Positions 57,012-64,000 of a DNA stretch of 64,000 nucleotides are shown piece after piece. The first letter of the stretch is position 1. Every line of letters starts with the position of its first letter. The notes under the pieces are model-generated. The model was given only the letters and a program-made list of their open reading frames with translations. It did not search any database and was not told the origin of the DNA. The position numbers and the translations under genes were made by a program. Source of the DNA: JAABVY01 sp964627935 (GTDB taxonomy: Bacteria; Zixibacteria; MSB-5A5; JAABVY01); contig CAZVLB010000021.1 of NCBI GenBank assembly GCA_964627935.1, positions 1-64,000 on the forward strand. Reading direction: 5' to 3'.

Positions 57012-57962
57012 ATGAGAAAAAGTTCAAATGTTCCAAAAAGAATCGCCCTGGTGCTGGGTGCGGGTGGCGCACGCGGGATGGCCCACATGGGCGTTATCGA
57101 ATACCTGACCGAACGCGGGCTGAAAATTGACTTTATCTCCGGATCCTCGATTGGTTCGGTTATAGGCGCATTATACTGTCTGAATCCGGATATAGACAGT
57201 ATTCTCGAATGTTTTGGTGAGCTTGTCAACAATGATGAATATCGCAAAAAGTGGGATAATTTTGTACCCCATAAAAAAGAGGATCGTGAAGCCAAAAAAC
57301 GCGGATTTTTCGATGAGCTTCGCGGATTTATCAACAAGCACTATATTCAATTTGCGGTTGTTACCAAAAAATCCCTGGCCGGTGAGGAAGAGCTTACCAA
57401 GCCGTTGGAAGAATTGTTCGGTGATAAGACCTGCGATGATCTTCAGATCCCCTTTGCCGCTTGTACGGTCGATCTCAAATCGGGACGGGAGCTGTATCTT
57501 GATGAAGGCAAAGTTGCTGATATAGTTTACTGTTCCTCCGCTATCCCCGGAATTTTTCCTCCGCGCGAAAAGGATGGTATGATATTGGCTGATGGCTCGG
57601 TTTCAGATCATGTGCCGATCGAGGGCATTATGGCCCGCGATGATTACTTCATAATCGCAGTAAATCTCGGGCCGGCTCAACTGGTGGAACGGGGCTTGGA
57701 TCGCGGAGTGGATATTCTTCTGCGTGCCGATGAGCTGGCGAGGATCAAGCTCAACAAGATGATCCTGGAAAAGGCCGATGTTGTGATCAGCCCTGATGTG
57801 GTTGATTATCACTGGGCCGAGTTTGTGCGTTATAAGGAAATTATCGAGAAGGGACGTCAGGCGGCCGAGAGGGTCTTTCCGCGGATAGAGGAATACCTGC
57901 AGGCACAGGAAAAACGTCCGCCCTGGTATCGCCGTTTTGCCAACACGTTCAAACGCTCCTAG
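57012..57962 (+). CDS. Patatin-like phospholipase
   Basis: This protein has 316 residues from the ATG at 57012, which I prefer because the fold begins 12 residues later; in-frame ATGs at 56901 and 56967 are possible. The oxyanion block LVLGAGGARGMAHMGVIEYL, the nucleophile elbow SGSSIGSV and the catalytic aspartate in LADGSVSDHVP complete the Ser-Asp dyad. Bacterial RssA/YchK-type patatins are acyl hydrolases acting on lipids. Start and context fit a cytosolic or membrane-associated enzyme. Confidence 0.88.
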   Translation: MRKSSNVPKRIALVLGAGGARGMAHMGVIEYLTERGLKIDFISGSSIGSVIGALYCLNPDIDSILECFGELVNNDEYRKKWDNFVPHKKEDREAKKRGFFDELRGFINKHYIQFAVVTKKSLAGEEELTKPLEELFGDKTCDDLQIPFAACTVDLKSGRELYLDEGKVADIVYCSSAIPGIFPPREKDGMILADGSVSDHVPIEGIMARDDYFIIAVNLGPAQLVERGLDRGVDILLRADELARIKLNKMILEKADVVISPDVVDYHWAEFVRYKEIIEKGRQAAERVFPRIEEYLQAQEKRPPWYRRFANTFKRS

Positions 57963-58034
57963 ACCCCGGGCTGTTTTTGATTGACGATTAAGGGGCTTAT
58001 TTCTAATTTAGGGCATATAAGGGAATATGCCTTG

Positions 58035-58898
58035 ATGACCGAAGATGATCTGAAACGAATTACAATTATCTCCGATGGCACCGGTAAGACCGCCAAGCGT
58101 CTTATGGATGCTGTGCTGGCGCAATATGCCGCGGAACAGGTTGTACTCAGGGTAGAGAATATCTATCAGGAGGTGCGCAGCAAGCAAAAAATCAATGGCA
58201 TCTTAAGGCAAATCACCTCTGAATACCTGGTCATCTTCTCGATTATCGAGGATAACCTGCGTAAGTATCTCCATTCCAAACTTCATGAGCGCGAGATTCT
58301 TCATCTCGATGTGCTCCAGCCGATGCTGACTACCATGAAAAAGTTTTTGGGATTTCATCCCCACTACCGGCCGGGACTCCTGCAGGTTATTGATGACAAG
58401 TATTATTCCAAGGTTGATGCCATCGGGTTTACGGTCGAGCATGATGATGGTCGCGGGTACAATCTGGATCAATCTGACCTGATTCTTCTGGGTGTGTCGC
58501 GCACGTGCAAAACACCGATCAGCATGTTTATGGCCTGTAACCTGGGACTCAAAGTAGCCAATATACCGGTTATCGCCGAGGAGTTTTTGGGGAAGAACCT
58601 GCTCAGCCGCCTGGATGGAATCGACCGCAACAAGATTATCGGGCTGGTTATGCAACCGAATGTGTTGTCTATGGTGCGCATGGAACGCACATATATAATG
58701 ACCGATGACGATCAGGGGCGGATGATGGTTGAAAAGTACCATAATGAAGATGAAATCCGCAAGGAAGTGATATTCAGCAGACGGCTTTTCGAGAGGCTTC
58801 AGATCGAGGTGATCGATGTCACCCGGCGGGCGATCGAGGAGGTCTCGGCCGAAATCATACGCCTGACCGGTTATGATGAATTCAACAGTATCCTTTGA
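58035..58898 (+). CDS. PEP synthase/pyruvate phosphate dikinase regulatory protein (DUF299)
   Basis: This protein has 287 residues from the ATG at 58035, which places the first strand ITIISDGTGKTAKRL where the family expects it; a TTG at 57981 would add 18 residues. The second conserved P-loop-like block is LLGVSRTCKTPISMFMA. These bifunctional enzymes use ADP to phosphorylate and Pi to dephosphorylate a threonine on PEP synthase or PPDK. The target dikinase gene is not in the window. The start lies about 70 bases after the patatin stop. Confidence 0.92.
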   Translation: MTEDDLKRITIISDGTGKTAKRLMDAVLAQYAAEQVVLRVENIYQEVRSKQKINGILRQITSEYLVIFSIIEDNLRKYLHSKLHEREILHLDVLQPMLTTMKKFLGFHPHYRPGLLQVIDDKYYSKVDAIGFTVEHDDGRGYNLDQSDLILLGVSRTCKTPISMFMACNLGLKVANIPVIAEEFLGKNLLSRLDGIDRNKIIGLVMQPNVLSMVRMERTYIMTDDDQGRMMVEKYHNEDEIRKEVIFSRRLFERLQIEVIDVTRRAIEEVSAEIIRLTGYDEFNSIL

Positions 58899-59013
58899 CA
58901 GCACCGACTGAAAATCATATTTTAAACTAAATGATTGCGAAATTTGACGGGGAATCAGATAATAATCTGGGGAATTGTCCATAGCCCCAAATACAAATGA
59001 CCGGATTTCAAGT

Positions 59014-60594
59014 ATGGCTAAAAATAAAAGAAAAAATGCTAAAAAGATTAGAAGAAACAAAAAGAAATCAATGCCCCCGAAAAAACTCTATACAAAACAG
59101 AATAGCATTTTAAAAAATAAAAAGAAGTGGGGTGTTAGTGGTGCAATTATTCTTGCTGTCATCGGTTATGGATTGAGCTTTTTTCTAGGTATTAAGGGAG
59201 ATGATACTACCAAAAGTGAGCATAATCACACACGTTCCGAAATAAAGGGAGATATTGCTGCGCTTAATGAAAATGTAATATCTTTAAAGCTCCAATATTC
59301 TCAATGTGATGAAGTAAAAGAGGAGTTGGGTTTAGATAATAAAGAAGCAGAGAAGTCCCTTTGCGAGAATCTGGAAAAAGTACAAAAGCTCCTGCTTGAG
59401 AAGAAATATGATGAAGCTGATTCCATTGTTAAGGCATTAATTACGATATATCCATCTTCACTTAAAATGCTAAAGAACTATGCTTACATTTCTTATATGC
59501 AAGGTGAATATTCAGGAGCGATAAATGGATTAAGGGCTGTTCTGAAACAAGACAGCATACATTATGATGCAATGATTGATATATCCAATTTCTTCCTTTC
59601 TATGGGACGCATTGATTCTTCAGTTTATTATCTGGAGCATGCAATCACCCAATATCCTGACTCAATTGAACATTATACTAATCTTGGATACATATATCAT
59701 GAGATGGGAAATCAAGAACTAGCAGAAAAATATTATAATATATCTCTATCAAAAAGAGAAAATCAGGCTTTAACCTGGAATAATTATGCAACCTTGCTAT
59801 CTGAAAAAGGACTATGGGATAGCGCAATGCACTTTTTCCATAAAGCCATCTGGTTAGATTCTAGCTTTTATAAAGTATATTATAATATGGCATACAATTA
59901 TGATGCTGTTAGTGAATTTGATTCCTCAATAAAATACTTAAAAATGGCATTGAATATTGAGCCTGATTATGAAGATGCTCTCGAGATGTTAGGCGGTATT
60001 TACTATAATCTGGCCCTTGAAAAAATGTATCTTGGTCAATTAGAGAATTCCAGAAAGCTTTATGAGAAGAGTCTCGAAGCTAATCCTGATTACATTGATA
60101 CATATATAAATTTGGCTATAGTCCTGGATTCATTAAATGAACCTCTGTTGGCTGAAAGCATGTTCGATAAGGCGATAAAAAGGGACTCCCAAAATGCATT
60201 TGTTTATTGCTTTCTGGGAAGATTTGTTCAACGACATGGTTTGAGCGATTCTGCAATTAAACTATACAACAAAGCTATTAATCTCAAGCCTGATTGGCTG
60301 CAGCCCTATATCGATGCAGGCCTATATTACTATTCAACCGGTAATTATAAAGAGGCGGTAAATGCGTTTTCACGCGGCGCTGAGCTTGATCCTCTCTCTT
60401 CAACCTGCTATCAAAACTTGGGGGCTGCTTATTACAAAATGGAATTATTCCAGAAAGCAGAGCAAGCATGGATTAAGGCATTCATGCTATGTCCCAAATG
60501 CAATGACACAGAAAATTCACTCAGGGATTTATATGAATGGAGAGGGCTCAGCAATCTACAGATTGATTCAATATTTCGATCTTTAGCTGAATAA
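59014..60594 (+). CDS. Membrane-anchored TPR protein, AT-rich
   Basis: This protein has 526 residues. The ATG at 59014 opens a very basic cytoplasmic tail (about 35 residues of Lys/Arg/Asn). A membrane segment follows (about 42-62, GAIILAVIGYGLSFFLG), then a helical linker with two cysteines, then about eleven TPR units (about 115-510), for example HYTNLGYIYHEMGNQELAEKYY and YINLAIVLDSLNEPLLAESMFD. The gene is clearly AT-richer than its neighbours and uses many ATA/AAA codons, which suggests transfer. The partner and role are unknown. Confidence 0.8.
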   Translation: MAKNKRKNAKKIRRNKKKSMPPKKLYTKQNSILKNKKKWGVSGAIILAVIGYGLSFFLGIKGDDTTKSEHNHTRSEIKGDIAALNENVISLKLQYSQCDEVKEELGLDNKEAEKSLCENLEKVQKLLLEKKYDEADSIVKALITIYPSSLKMLKNYAYISYMQGEYSGAINGLRAVLKQDSIHYDAMIDISNFFLSMGRIDSSVYYLEHAITQYPDSIEHYTNLGYIYHEMGNQELAEKYYNISLSKRENQALTWNNYATLLSEKGLWDSAMHFFHKAIWLDSSFYKVYYNMAYNYDAVSEFDSSIKYLKMALNIEPDYEDALEMLGGIYYNLALEKMYLGQLENSRKLYEKSLEANPDYIDTYINLAIVLDSLNEPLLAESMFDKAIKRDSQNAFVYCFLGRFVQRHGLSDSAIKLYNKAINLKPDWLQPYIDAGLYYYSTGNYKEAVNAFSRGAELDPLSSTCYQNLGAAYYKMELFQKAEQAWIKAFMLCPKCNDTENSLRDLYEWRGLSNLQIDSIFRSLAE

Positions 60595-60622
60595 AAATAT
60601 TTAACGGTGAAAGGTATTTACT

Positions 60623-61036
60623 ATGAAATCTTATACGGATTATCTCTGGTTTCAAACCAAGAAACGGCGTGAATACATAAATATCAGCTCCGATGTCGAG
60701 GATGCTGTGGCTAAATCCGGTGTACAGGAAGGCCTCGTGTTCGTGTCGGCCATGCATATAACCGCGGCGGTTTATATCAATGACGCCGAGCAGGGCCTGA
60801 TCGAGGATATCGATGAATGGCTGGAGGGCCTGGCGCCATTCGGCAAGGATTATCGTCATCATCGCACCGGCGAAGACAACGGCGATGCCCATCTAAAAGC
60901 GCTCCTGATGCATTGCCAGGTGCTTCTGCCGATCACCGAAGGTAGAATCGATTTTGGACCCTGGCAGCAGATTTATTATGCCGAATTCGATGGGCGCCGA
61001 AAAAAACGTGTGATTGTAAAGGTAATTGGAGAATAA
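60623..61036 (+). CDS. YjbQ/UPF0047-family protein
   Basis: This 137-residue protein spans the whole family: SAMHITAAVYINDAEQ, YRHHRTGEDNGDAHLKALLM, and the end WQQIYYAEFDGRRKKRVIVKVIG. The conserved histidines cluster in a trimeric active site. Annotations of weak thiamine-phosphate synthase activity exist, but the true reaction is not known. GAAAGG precedes the ATG. It may be co-transcribed with the secreted CxxC protein 20 bases downstream. Confidence 0.92.
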   Translation: MKSYTDYLWFQTKKRREYINISSDVEDAVAKSGVQEGLVFVSAMHITAAVYINDAEQGLIEDIDEWLEGLAPFGKDYRHHRTGEDNGDAHLKALLMHCQVLLPITEGRIDFGPWQQIYYAEFDGRRKKRVIVKVIGE

Positions 61037-61056
61037 ACTTTTCATAGGAGGAAATC

Positions 61057-61569
61057 ATGAGGAAAGCCCTGATTCTCGTACTGGGTCTGTGTTTGATTGC
61101 AATATTTGCCGGCAACCTTTTCTCGCAGGAAAAAGAACAGGCCGAATCAGAAAAGCCCTGGTTCGATATGGAAAAGTGTGCCTTCTGTAAATCTTTGGCC
61201 GATGAGCCGGGACTTATGGAACACATGAATTACGAGTATCATGAGATGCCCAACGGCATTTTATCAATTACTATTATCGATGAAGGCTATCATGATGCAT
61301 ATATGCGTGTCATGGACGCCATGCAGAAGACCGCCGAGGAAATCGGCAAAACAGGCAAACTGCCATATATGTGCGGCCATTGCGAAGCGTACGGCAGGTT
61401 CATGATGGCGGGTGTCGAGGAACGCTACTATCAGGGCGATCTGGCGGATATTCATATGATGATGAGTGACGATCCGGAGATGGTCGAGGCCCTGCATGAA
61501 TTTGCCGCCCGTGCTATGAAAGAGATGGCCGCATTGGAAGAAGAGGAAATGAAGAAGGCGAAGGAATAG
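61057..61569 (+). CDS. Secreted protein with two CxxC motifs
   Basis: This protein has 170 residues. After a signal peptide (MRKALILVLGLCLIAIFAGNLFS), the mature part has CAFC at about 42-45 and CGHC at about 107-110. Several His/Met residues surround them (HMNYEYHEMP, HMMMSDDPEM). The spacing would suit a zinc or iron-sulfur site or a redox pair, but I recognise no family. CATAGGAGGAAATC gives a strong ribosome site. The acidic and lysine-rich C terminus is probably helical. Confidence 0.68.
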   Translation: MRKALILVLGLCLIAIFAGNLFSQEKEQAESEKPWFDMEKCAFCKSLADEPGLMEHMNYEYHEMPNGILSITIIDEGYHDAYMRVMDAMQKTAEEIGKTGKLPYMCGHCEAYGRFMMAGVEERYYQGDLADIHMMMSDDPEMVEALHEFAARAMKEMAALEEEEMKKAKE

Positions 61570-61577
61570 TATTGTTG

Positions 61578-61601
61578 CCGGCAGATGTGGGCATCTGCCG
61601 G
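61578..61601. repeat. Palindrome of the GATG-NNNN-CATC family
   Basis: CCGGCAGATG pairs with CATCTGCCGG around TGGG. It lies just after the CxxC protein stop. Relatives are at 20674-20693 and 25208-25231. Confidence 0.75.
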
Positions 61602-61660
61602 TCACATAAATATCATCAGACCGCGTTTATGATAACGCAGAAGTAGTTCGCGTCGAGAAC

Positions 61661-61690
61661 CAGGTGCAAACGGAGTTTGGACCGGCCACC
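61661..61690. repeat. Relative of the 20641 palindrome
   Basis: GGTGCAAA-cggag-TTTGGACC followed by GGCCACC matches GGTTCAAA-aaaag-TTTGAACC followed by GGCCACC at 20643-20670, with arm changes. Confidence 0.6.
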
Positions 61691-61730
61691 CCGGCCGAAA
61701 CAATGACAAGATGCGTATGCACCCATATTT

Positions 61731-61775
61731 GCGGTAGTTCTTTAGTCCCGATTTGTCGGGACGGTGAACTGCCGC
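61731..61775. repeat. CAGTTC/GAACTG-family nested palindrome, reversed
   Basis: GCGGTAGTTC (61731-61740) pairs with GAACTGCCGC (61766-61775), with the inner stem TCCCGA/TCGGGA. The CTTTAG left flank and CGGTG right flank show that this copy is inverted relative to 1677-1720. Further right (61818-61872), hairpins with TGTCGGG and a cgcttcgctcgg core resemble the start of the 139-base repeat at 25232. Confidence 0.75.
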
Positions 61776-61906
61776 CTGCAAGTCGTGGTTCCGAATTAAA
61801 CGAAGCTTAATGAAAAGCCCGACATTTGCCAGTTTTGATTGTCGGGATTCTCGCTTCGCTCGGATCACCGACCTACTGTACTGGAGCAAGCGATCAGCAT
61901 GCATAT

Positions 61907-61937
61907 AAAAACGCGGTGCACGAGGACGTACACCGCG
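61907..61937 (-). terminator. Terminator of the aminotransferase gene
   Basis: CGCGGTG (61912-61918) pairs with CACCGCG (61931-61937). On the minus strand a T-run follows (complement of AAAA at 61908-61911). It lies about 30 bases after the aminotransferase stop. Confidence 0.8.
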
Positions 61938-61968
61938 CACAATATTTGTTTCAGTTAAATTGATTTAA

Positions 61969-63516
61969 TTAACCAATATCATCCAGGGCTTTGCGGAATG
62001 CCTCCAGCACCTGATTTGTCTCGTCCCTGGTGATTACCAGGGGCGGCATCCAGCGCAGAGTCGCGCCTGTGGATAATGATGAATGCGCTCCGTGCTTCTT
62101 CATTGCCTCTTGTACCCTGGCGACAGTTTCAGGCGAGTCAAGATCAATACCGATCATCAGGCCGATTGTACGGAAGCCTTTCATCTTCGGTGATTCTATC
62201 TGCGACAGCCCAAGGCTAAACTGCTTGGAACGTTCGACTGTATTGGCAGTCAGGTTAAGCTGTTTCATCTGGCGAGTGGCAATATAGGCCGAAACCATGG
62301 CCATCGGATTTCCACCAAACGTGGAACCGTCATAGCCCGGCTTCATGGCCTGCGATATATGCGGCTTGGAAACCACGGCGGTAACCGGATATCCGCCGCC
62401 GAATGATTTGCCGATGGTGATAATATCCGGCACGACATTATAGCGATGACTGGCGAACCATTGACCCTCATGTTCGGCAACCCGTCCGAAACCTGTCTGG
62501 ACCTCATCGGCAATCATCACAGCTTCATACTTGTCACACAGTTTGCGCAAACCTGTGGCGAATTCGGGTGTGGCCGGATTGATGCCGGCTTCCTCACCCT
62601 GCACCAGTTCCAGCATGGCAATTTTGGCGTCACCGTTTTTGAAATGTGCTTCCACGGCATCCAGATCGCCAAAGGGCACAAAATGCACCCAGGGTTCGTC
62701 ATCGAGCATAAACGGCTCACGGTAGGCCTTGTTGTAGGTGATCGCCACCGCGCCATGAGTTCGTCCATGAAACCCGCCCTTGAAGGCTACGACGCCTTTT
62801 TGTTTAGTAAAAGCTTTGGCGATTTTGATCGATTTATCGACAGCTTCGCCGCCTGAATTCTGCCAGTAGAAATTGGTCAGGTCACCCGGCATCATATCGC
62901 CGATTTCGCGCAGAAAACGGGCCCGTGCAACCTGAATACGATCCTCTTTCTGCGAGATCAGCAGGCTGGCCTGATTATAAAGACCGCGGGCGATTTCGGC
63001 ATTGGCATTGCCGAGATTTGTGGCGCTGTAATTGGAGTCCAGGTCAACATAGGCATTGCCCTTGGAATCGAGTATCTGCGCACCTGCACCACGAACCGGC
63101 AGGAGATCATCCTCCAGATGCGATACGGGGATTTTGAATTTCTTATGCAGTTTGACAACCTCATCGGTTGAAATTTCCGATTCGAAAATATACTTGGCGG
63201 CCAGATAGCCCTGTTCATCGGACAGGCCGCCGGCCAGGATTTCTGCCACCTTACGGCCGTCACTATCGTTTAAGGGCGCAAATTCATCATACTTGCCCTG
63301 AATGTTATGCTGGCATTCCTGGTAGAGCTTGTTGGCATCGGCTTTTTCGTCGAAGATCAGCTCCAGTACCTCGCGGATTCTTTCCAGGGTGGCATTGGTT
63401 CTTTCGGGATGTTTCTCGAGGTTGTTGACAATCACCTGCTGCAGCATATCGCGCAGGGGAGTGTCCGGGGCTATTGTTACCGGATCGGCCACTATTGTAT
63501 CGTTTTCGCTTTTCAT
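61969..63516 (-). CDS. Class III (omega) aminotransferase with N-terminal extension
   Basis: This PLP enzyme has 515 residues. The class III core shows NSGGEAVDKSIKIAKAF, FKGGFHGRTHGAVAIT, the cofactor aspartate in MIADEVQTGFGR and the Schiff-base lysine in ITIGKSFGGGYPV. Members include acetylornithine, GABA and lysine epsilon-aminotransferases; the amino donor cannot be assigned. The first 125 or so residues form a helical extension that most family members lack. GGCGGAGGT precedes the ATG. A single-gene unit. Confidence 0.9.
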   Translation of the reverse strand: MKSENDTIVADPVTIAPDTPLRDMLQQVIVNNLEKHPERTNATLERIREVLELIFDEKADANKLYQECQHNIQGKYDEFAPLNDSDGRKVAEILAGGLSDEQGYLAAKYIFESEISTDEVVKLHKKFKIPVSHLEDDLLPVRGAGAQILDSKGNAYVDLDSNYSATNLGNANAEIARGLYNQASLLISQKEDRIQVARARFLREIGDMMPGDLTNFYWQNSGGEAVDKSIKIAKAFTKQKGVVAFKGGFHGRTHGAVAITYNKAYREPFMLDDEPWVHFVPFGDLDAVEAHFKNGDAKIAMLELVQGEEAGINPATPEFATGLRKLCDKYEAVMIADEVQTGFGRVAEHEGQWFASHRYNVVPDIITIGKSFGGGYPVTAVVSKPHISQAMKPGYDGSTFGGNPMAMVSAYIATRQMKQLNLTANTVERSKQFSLGLSQIESPKMKGFRTIGLMIGIDLDSPETVARVQEAMKKHGAHSSLSTGATLRWMPPLVITRDETNQVLEAFRKALDDIG

Positions 63517-63780
63517 TTTTTCTACCTCCGCCTTTGTAATCTGCCCCGCAAATCCAATAAAGTCCGACCGATTACCGGCATAGAATTAACTCCGGCAATT
63601 TATCAAAATCGACTTTAAAGCAGTGGTAAATACTACATTGAATGCGGATTCAAAGGGGCAATAATTTGGTTAACGCTAACTCAGTTTTTACACATCCTCA
63701 TTATCTAAACAGATATATATTTGTCTTAGTATAACCCCGAGTGTTGACAAAGTCAATCGATATAAAAAATAAGCTATTAG
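63517..63780. other. Intergenic region, no gene seen
   Basis: AT-rich divergent region upstream of the aminotransferase. TTGACA (63744-63749) and, further on, TATAAT (63795-63800) are present but not at a normal mutual spacing. No repeat-family member is seen. Confidence 0.5.
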
Positions 63781-64000
63781 CAATTATGTCATAATATAAT
63801 AGCAGGTTTTATTCTATACCCAGCAGGCGATCTGCCAGAATCGGATCGAGTTTTTGCAGCATTTAATGATCTGGTTTTGGGGCTGCGAACAGAAGAAATG
63901 AAAATTCCGGGGCCGGAGCAATTTGATGCTATTTGCGATCCAGATTCAAAAGGTTTAGTTTTTTTACAGGCCACCTCGATTGTGTCTTCTGAGAGTAAGC
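63781..64000 (+). CDS. Protein-coding-like frame running off the window end
   Basis: After the stop at 63778-63780 one plus-strand frame stays open to the edge and reads like a real protein (FILYPAGDLPESDRVFAAFN, then EQFDAICDPDSKGLVFLQ). No ATG, GTG or TTG with a ribosome site is near the beginning; the first in-frame ATG is at 63898. It may use a rare start, or be the remains of a broken gene. A TATAAT box overlaps its first codons. No family can be named from this fragment. Confidence 0.35.

Noticed and set aside
63789..63974. 61-residue minus-strand open frame
   Set aside because: It is Ser/Lys-rich without pattern and lies opposite a frame that reads like protein.

Overview
This window looks like a chromosomal segment of an uncultured FCB-group bacterium, most likely from or near candidate phylum Zixibacteria. 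The support for this is indirect. Two very large secreted proteins carry the C-terminal NYPNPFNP sorting tail used by type IX-like secretion, one secreted protein ends in a dockerin-like module, a PorV/PorQ-like barrel sits beside one of the giant proteins, and intergenic DNA is full of short palindromic repeats. Base composition is moderate. Shine-Dalgarno sites are mostly good, and several sigma70-like promoters of the TTGAC(A/T)-N16/17-TATAAT type can be read. No phylogenetic test was possible here.

Layout. 1-47 is the 3' tail of a 16S rRNA, closed by its own terminator, with no tRNA or 23S gene after it. 0.2-5.2 kb holds small accessory genes (HNH nuclease, SnoaL-like, HMA-like, DinB, two paralogous mini membrane proteins, NmrA-like reductase, EamA transporter) among repeats. 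5.2-14.5 kb has an orphan flagellar-rod-like mini protein, a 918-aa secreted repeat protein, a CPBP protease, a radical SAM protein, a sigma-region-4/zinc-knuckle plus RHH gene pair, RsmD, ApgM and an archaeal-type methyltransferase. 14.5-15.6 kb is an AT-rich island. At 15.7-19.7 kb come tRNA-His, hisS, an MBL hydrolase and an acyl-CoA carboxylase beta subunit. 19.7-25.1 kb carries another AT-rich gene, then a minus-strand group with an SDR, an acyl-CoA dehydrogenase and the B12 subunit of methylmalonyl-CoA mutase, which together with the carboxylase points to propionyl-/methylmalonyl-CoA metabolism. 25.1-27.3 kb is repeat-rich and contains a truncated subtilase. efp and rnhC follow.

28.7-45.3 kb is the most striking part. 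Two tandem GAF-domain sensors, one of them without a kinase domain, are followed by an apparent operon: a giant Ig/CARDB-like secreted protein, a PorV-like barrel fused to TPRs, a single polypeptide joining an RsbW-type anti-sigma kinase, a membrane sensor, an RsbU/SpoIIE phosphatase and a transposase-like HTH pair, then a ParA ATPase, a STAS protein whose C terminus matches the second HTH of that fusion, and a GAF-GGDEF diguanylate cyclase. I infer a surface- or secretion-linked partner-switching system with DNA-binding tails and c-di-GMP output.

45.3-52.7 kb is a minus-strand exopolysaccharide module (Wza-like, Wzz-like, TPR, CpsD-like kinase, DUF3473 deacetylase, DUF362), then tRNA-Phe and a GNAT protein. 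53-64 kb has a dockerin-bearing secreted protein, a DUF2279-like protein, a patatin, a PEP-synthase regulatory protein, an AT-rich TPR protein, a YjbQ-family protein, a secreted CxxC protein and a class III aminotransferase.

Three translation-related oddities recur. The tRNA-His lacks the usual G-1:C73 and sits directly upstream of an atypical HisRS gene. EF-P lacks the PGKG tip and its modified lysine. The 16S gene is apparently unlinked from 23S.
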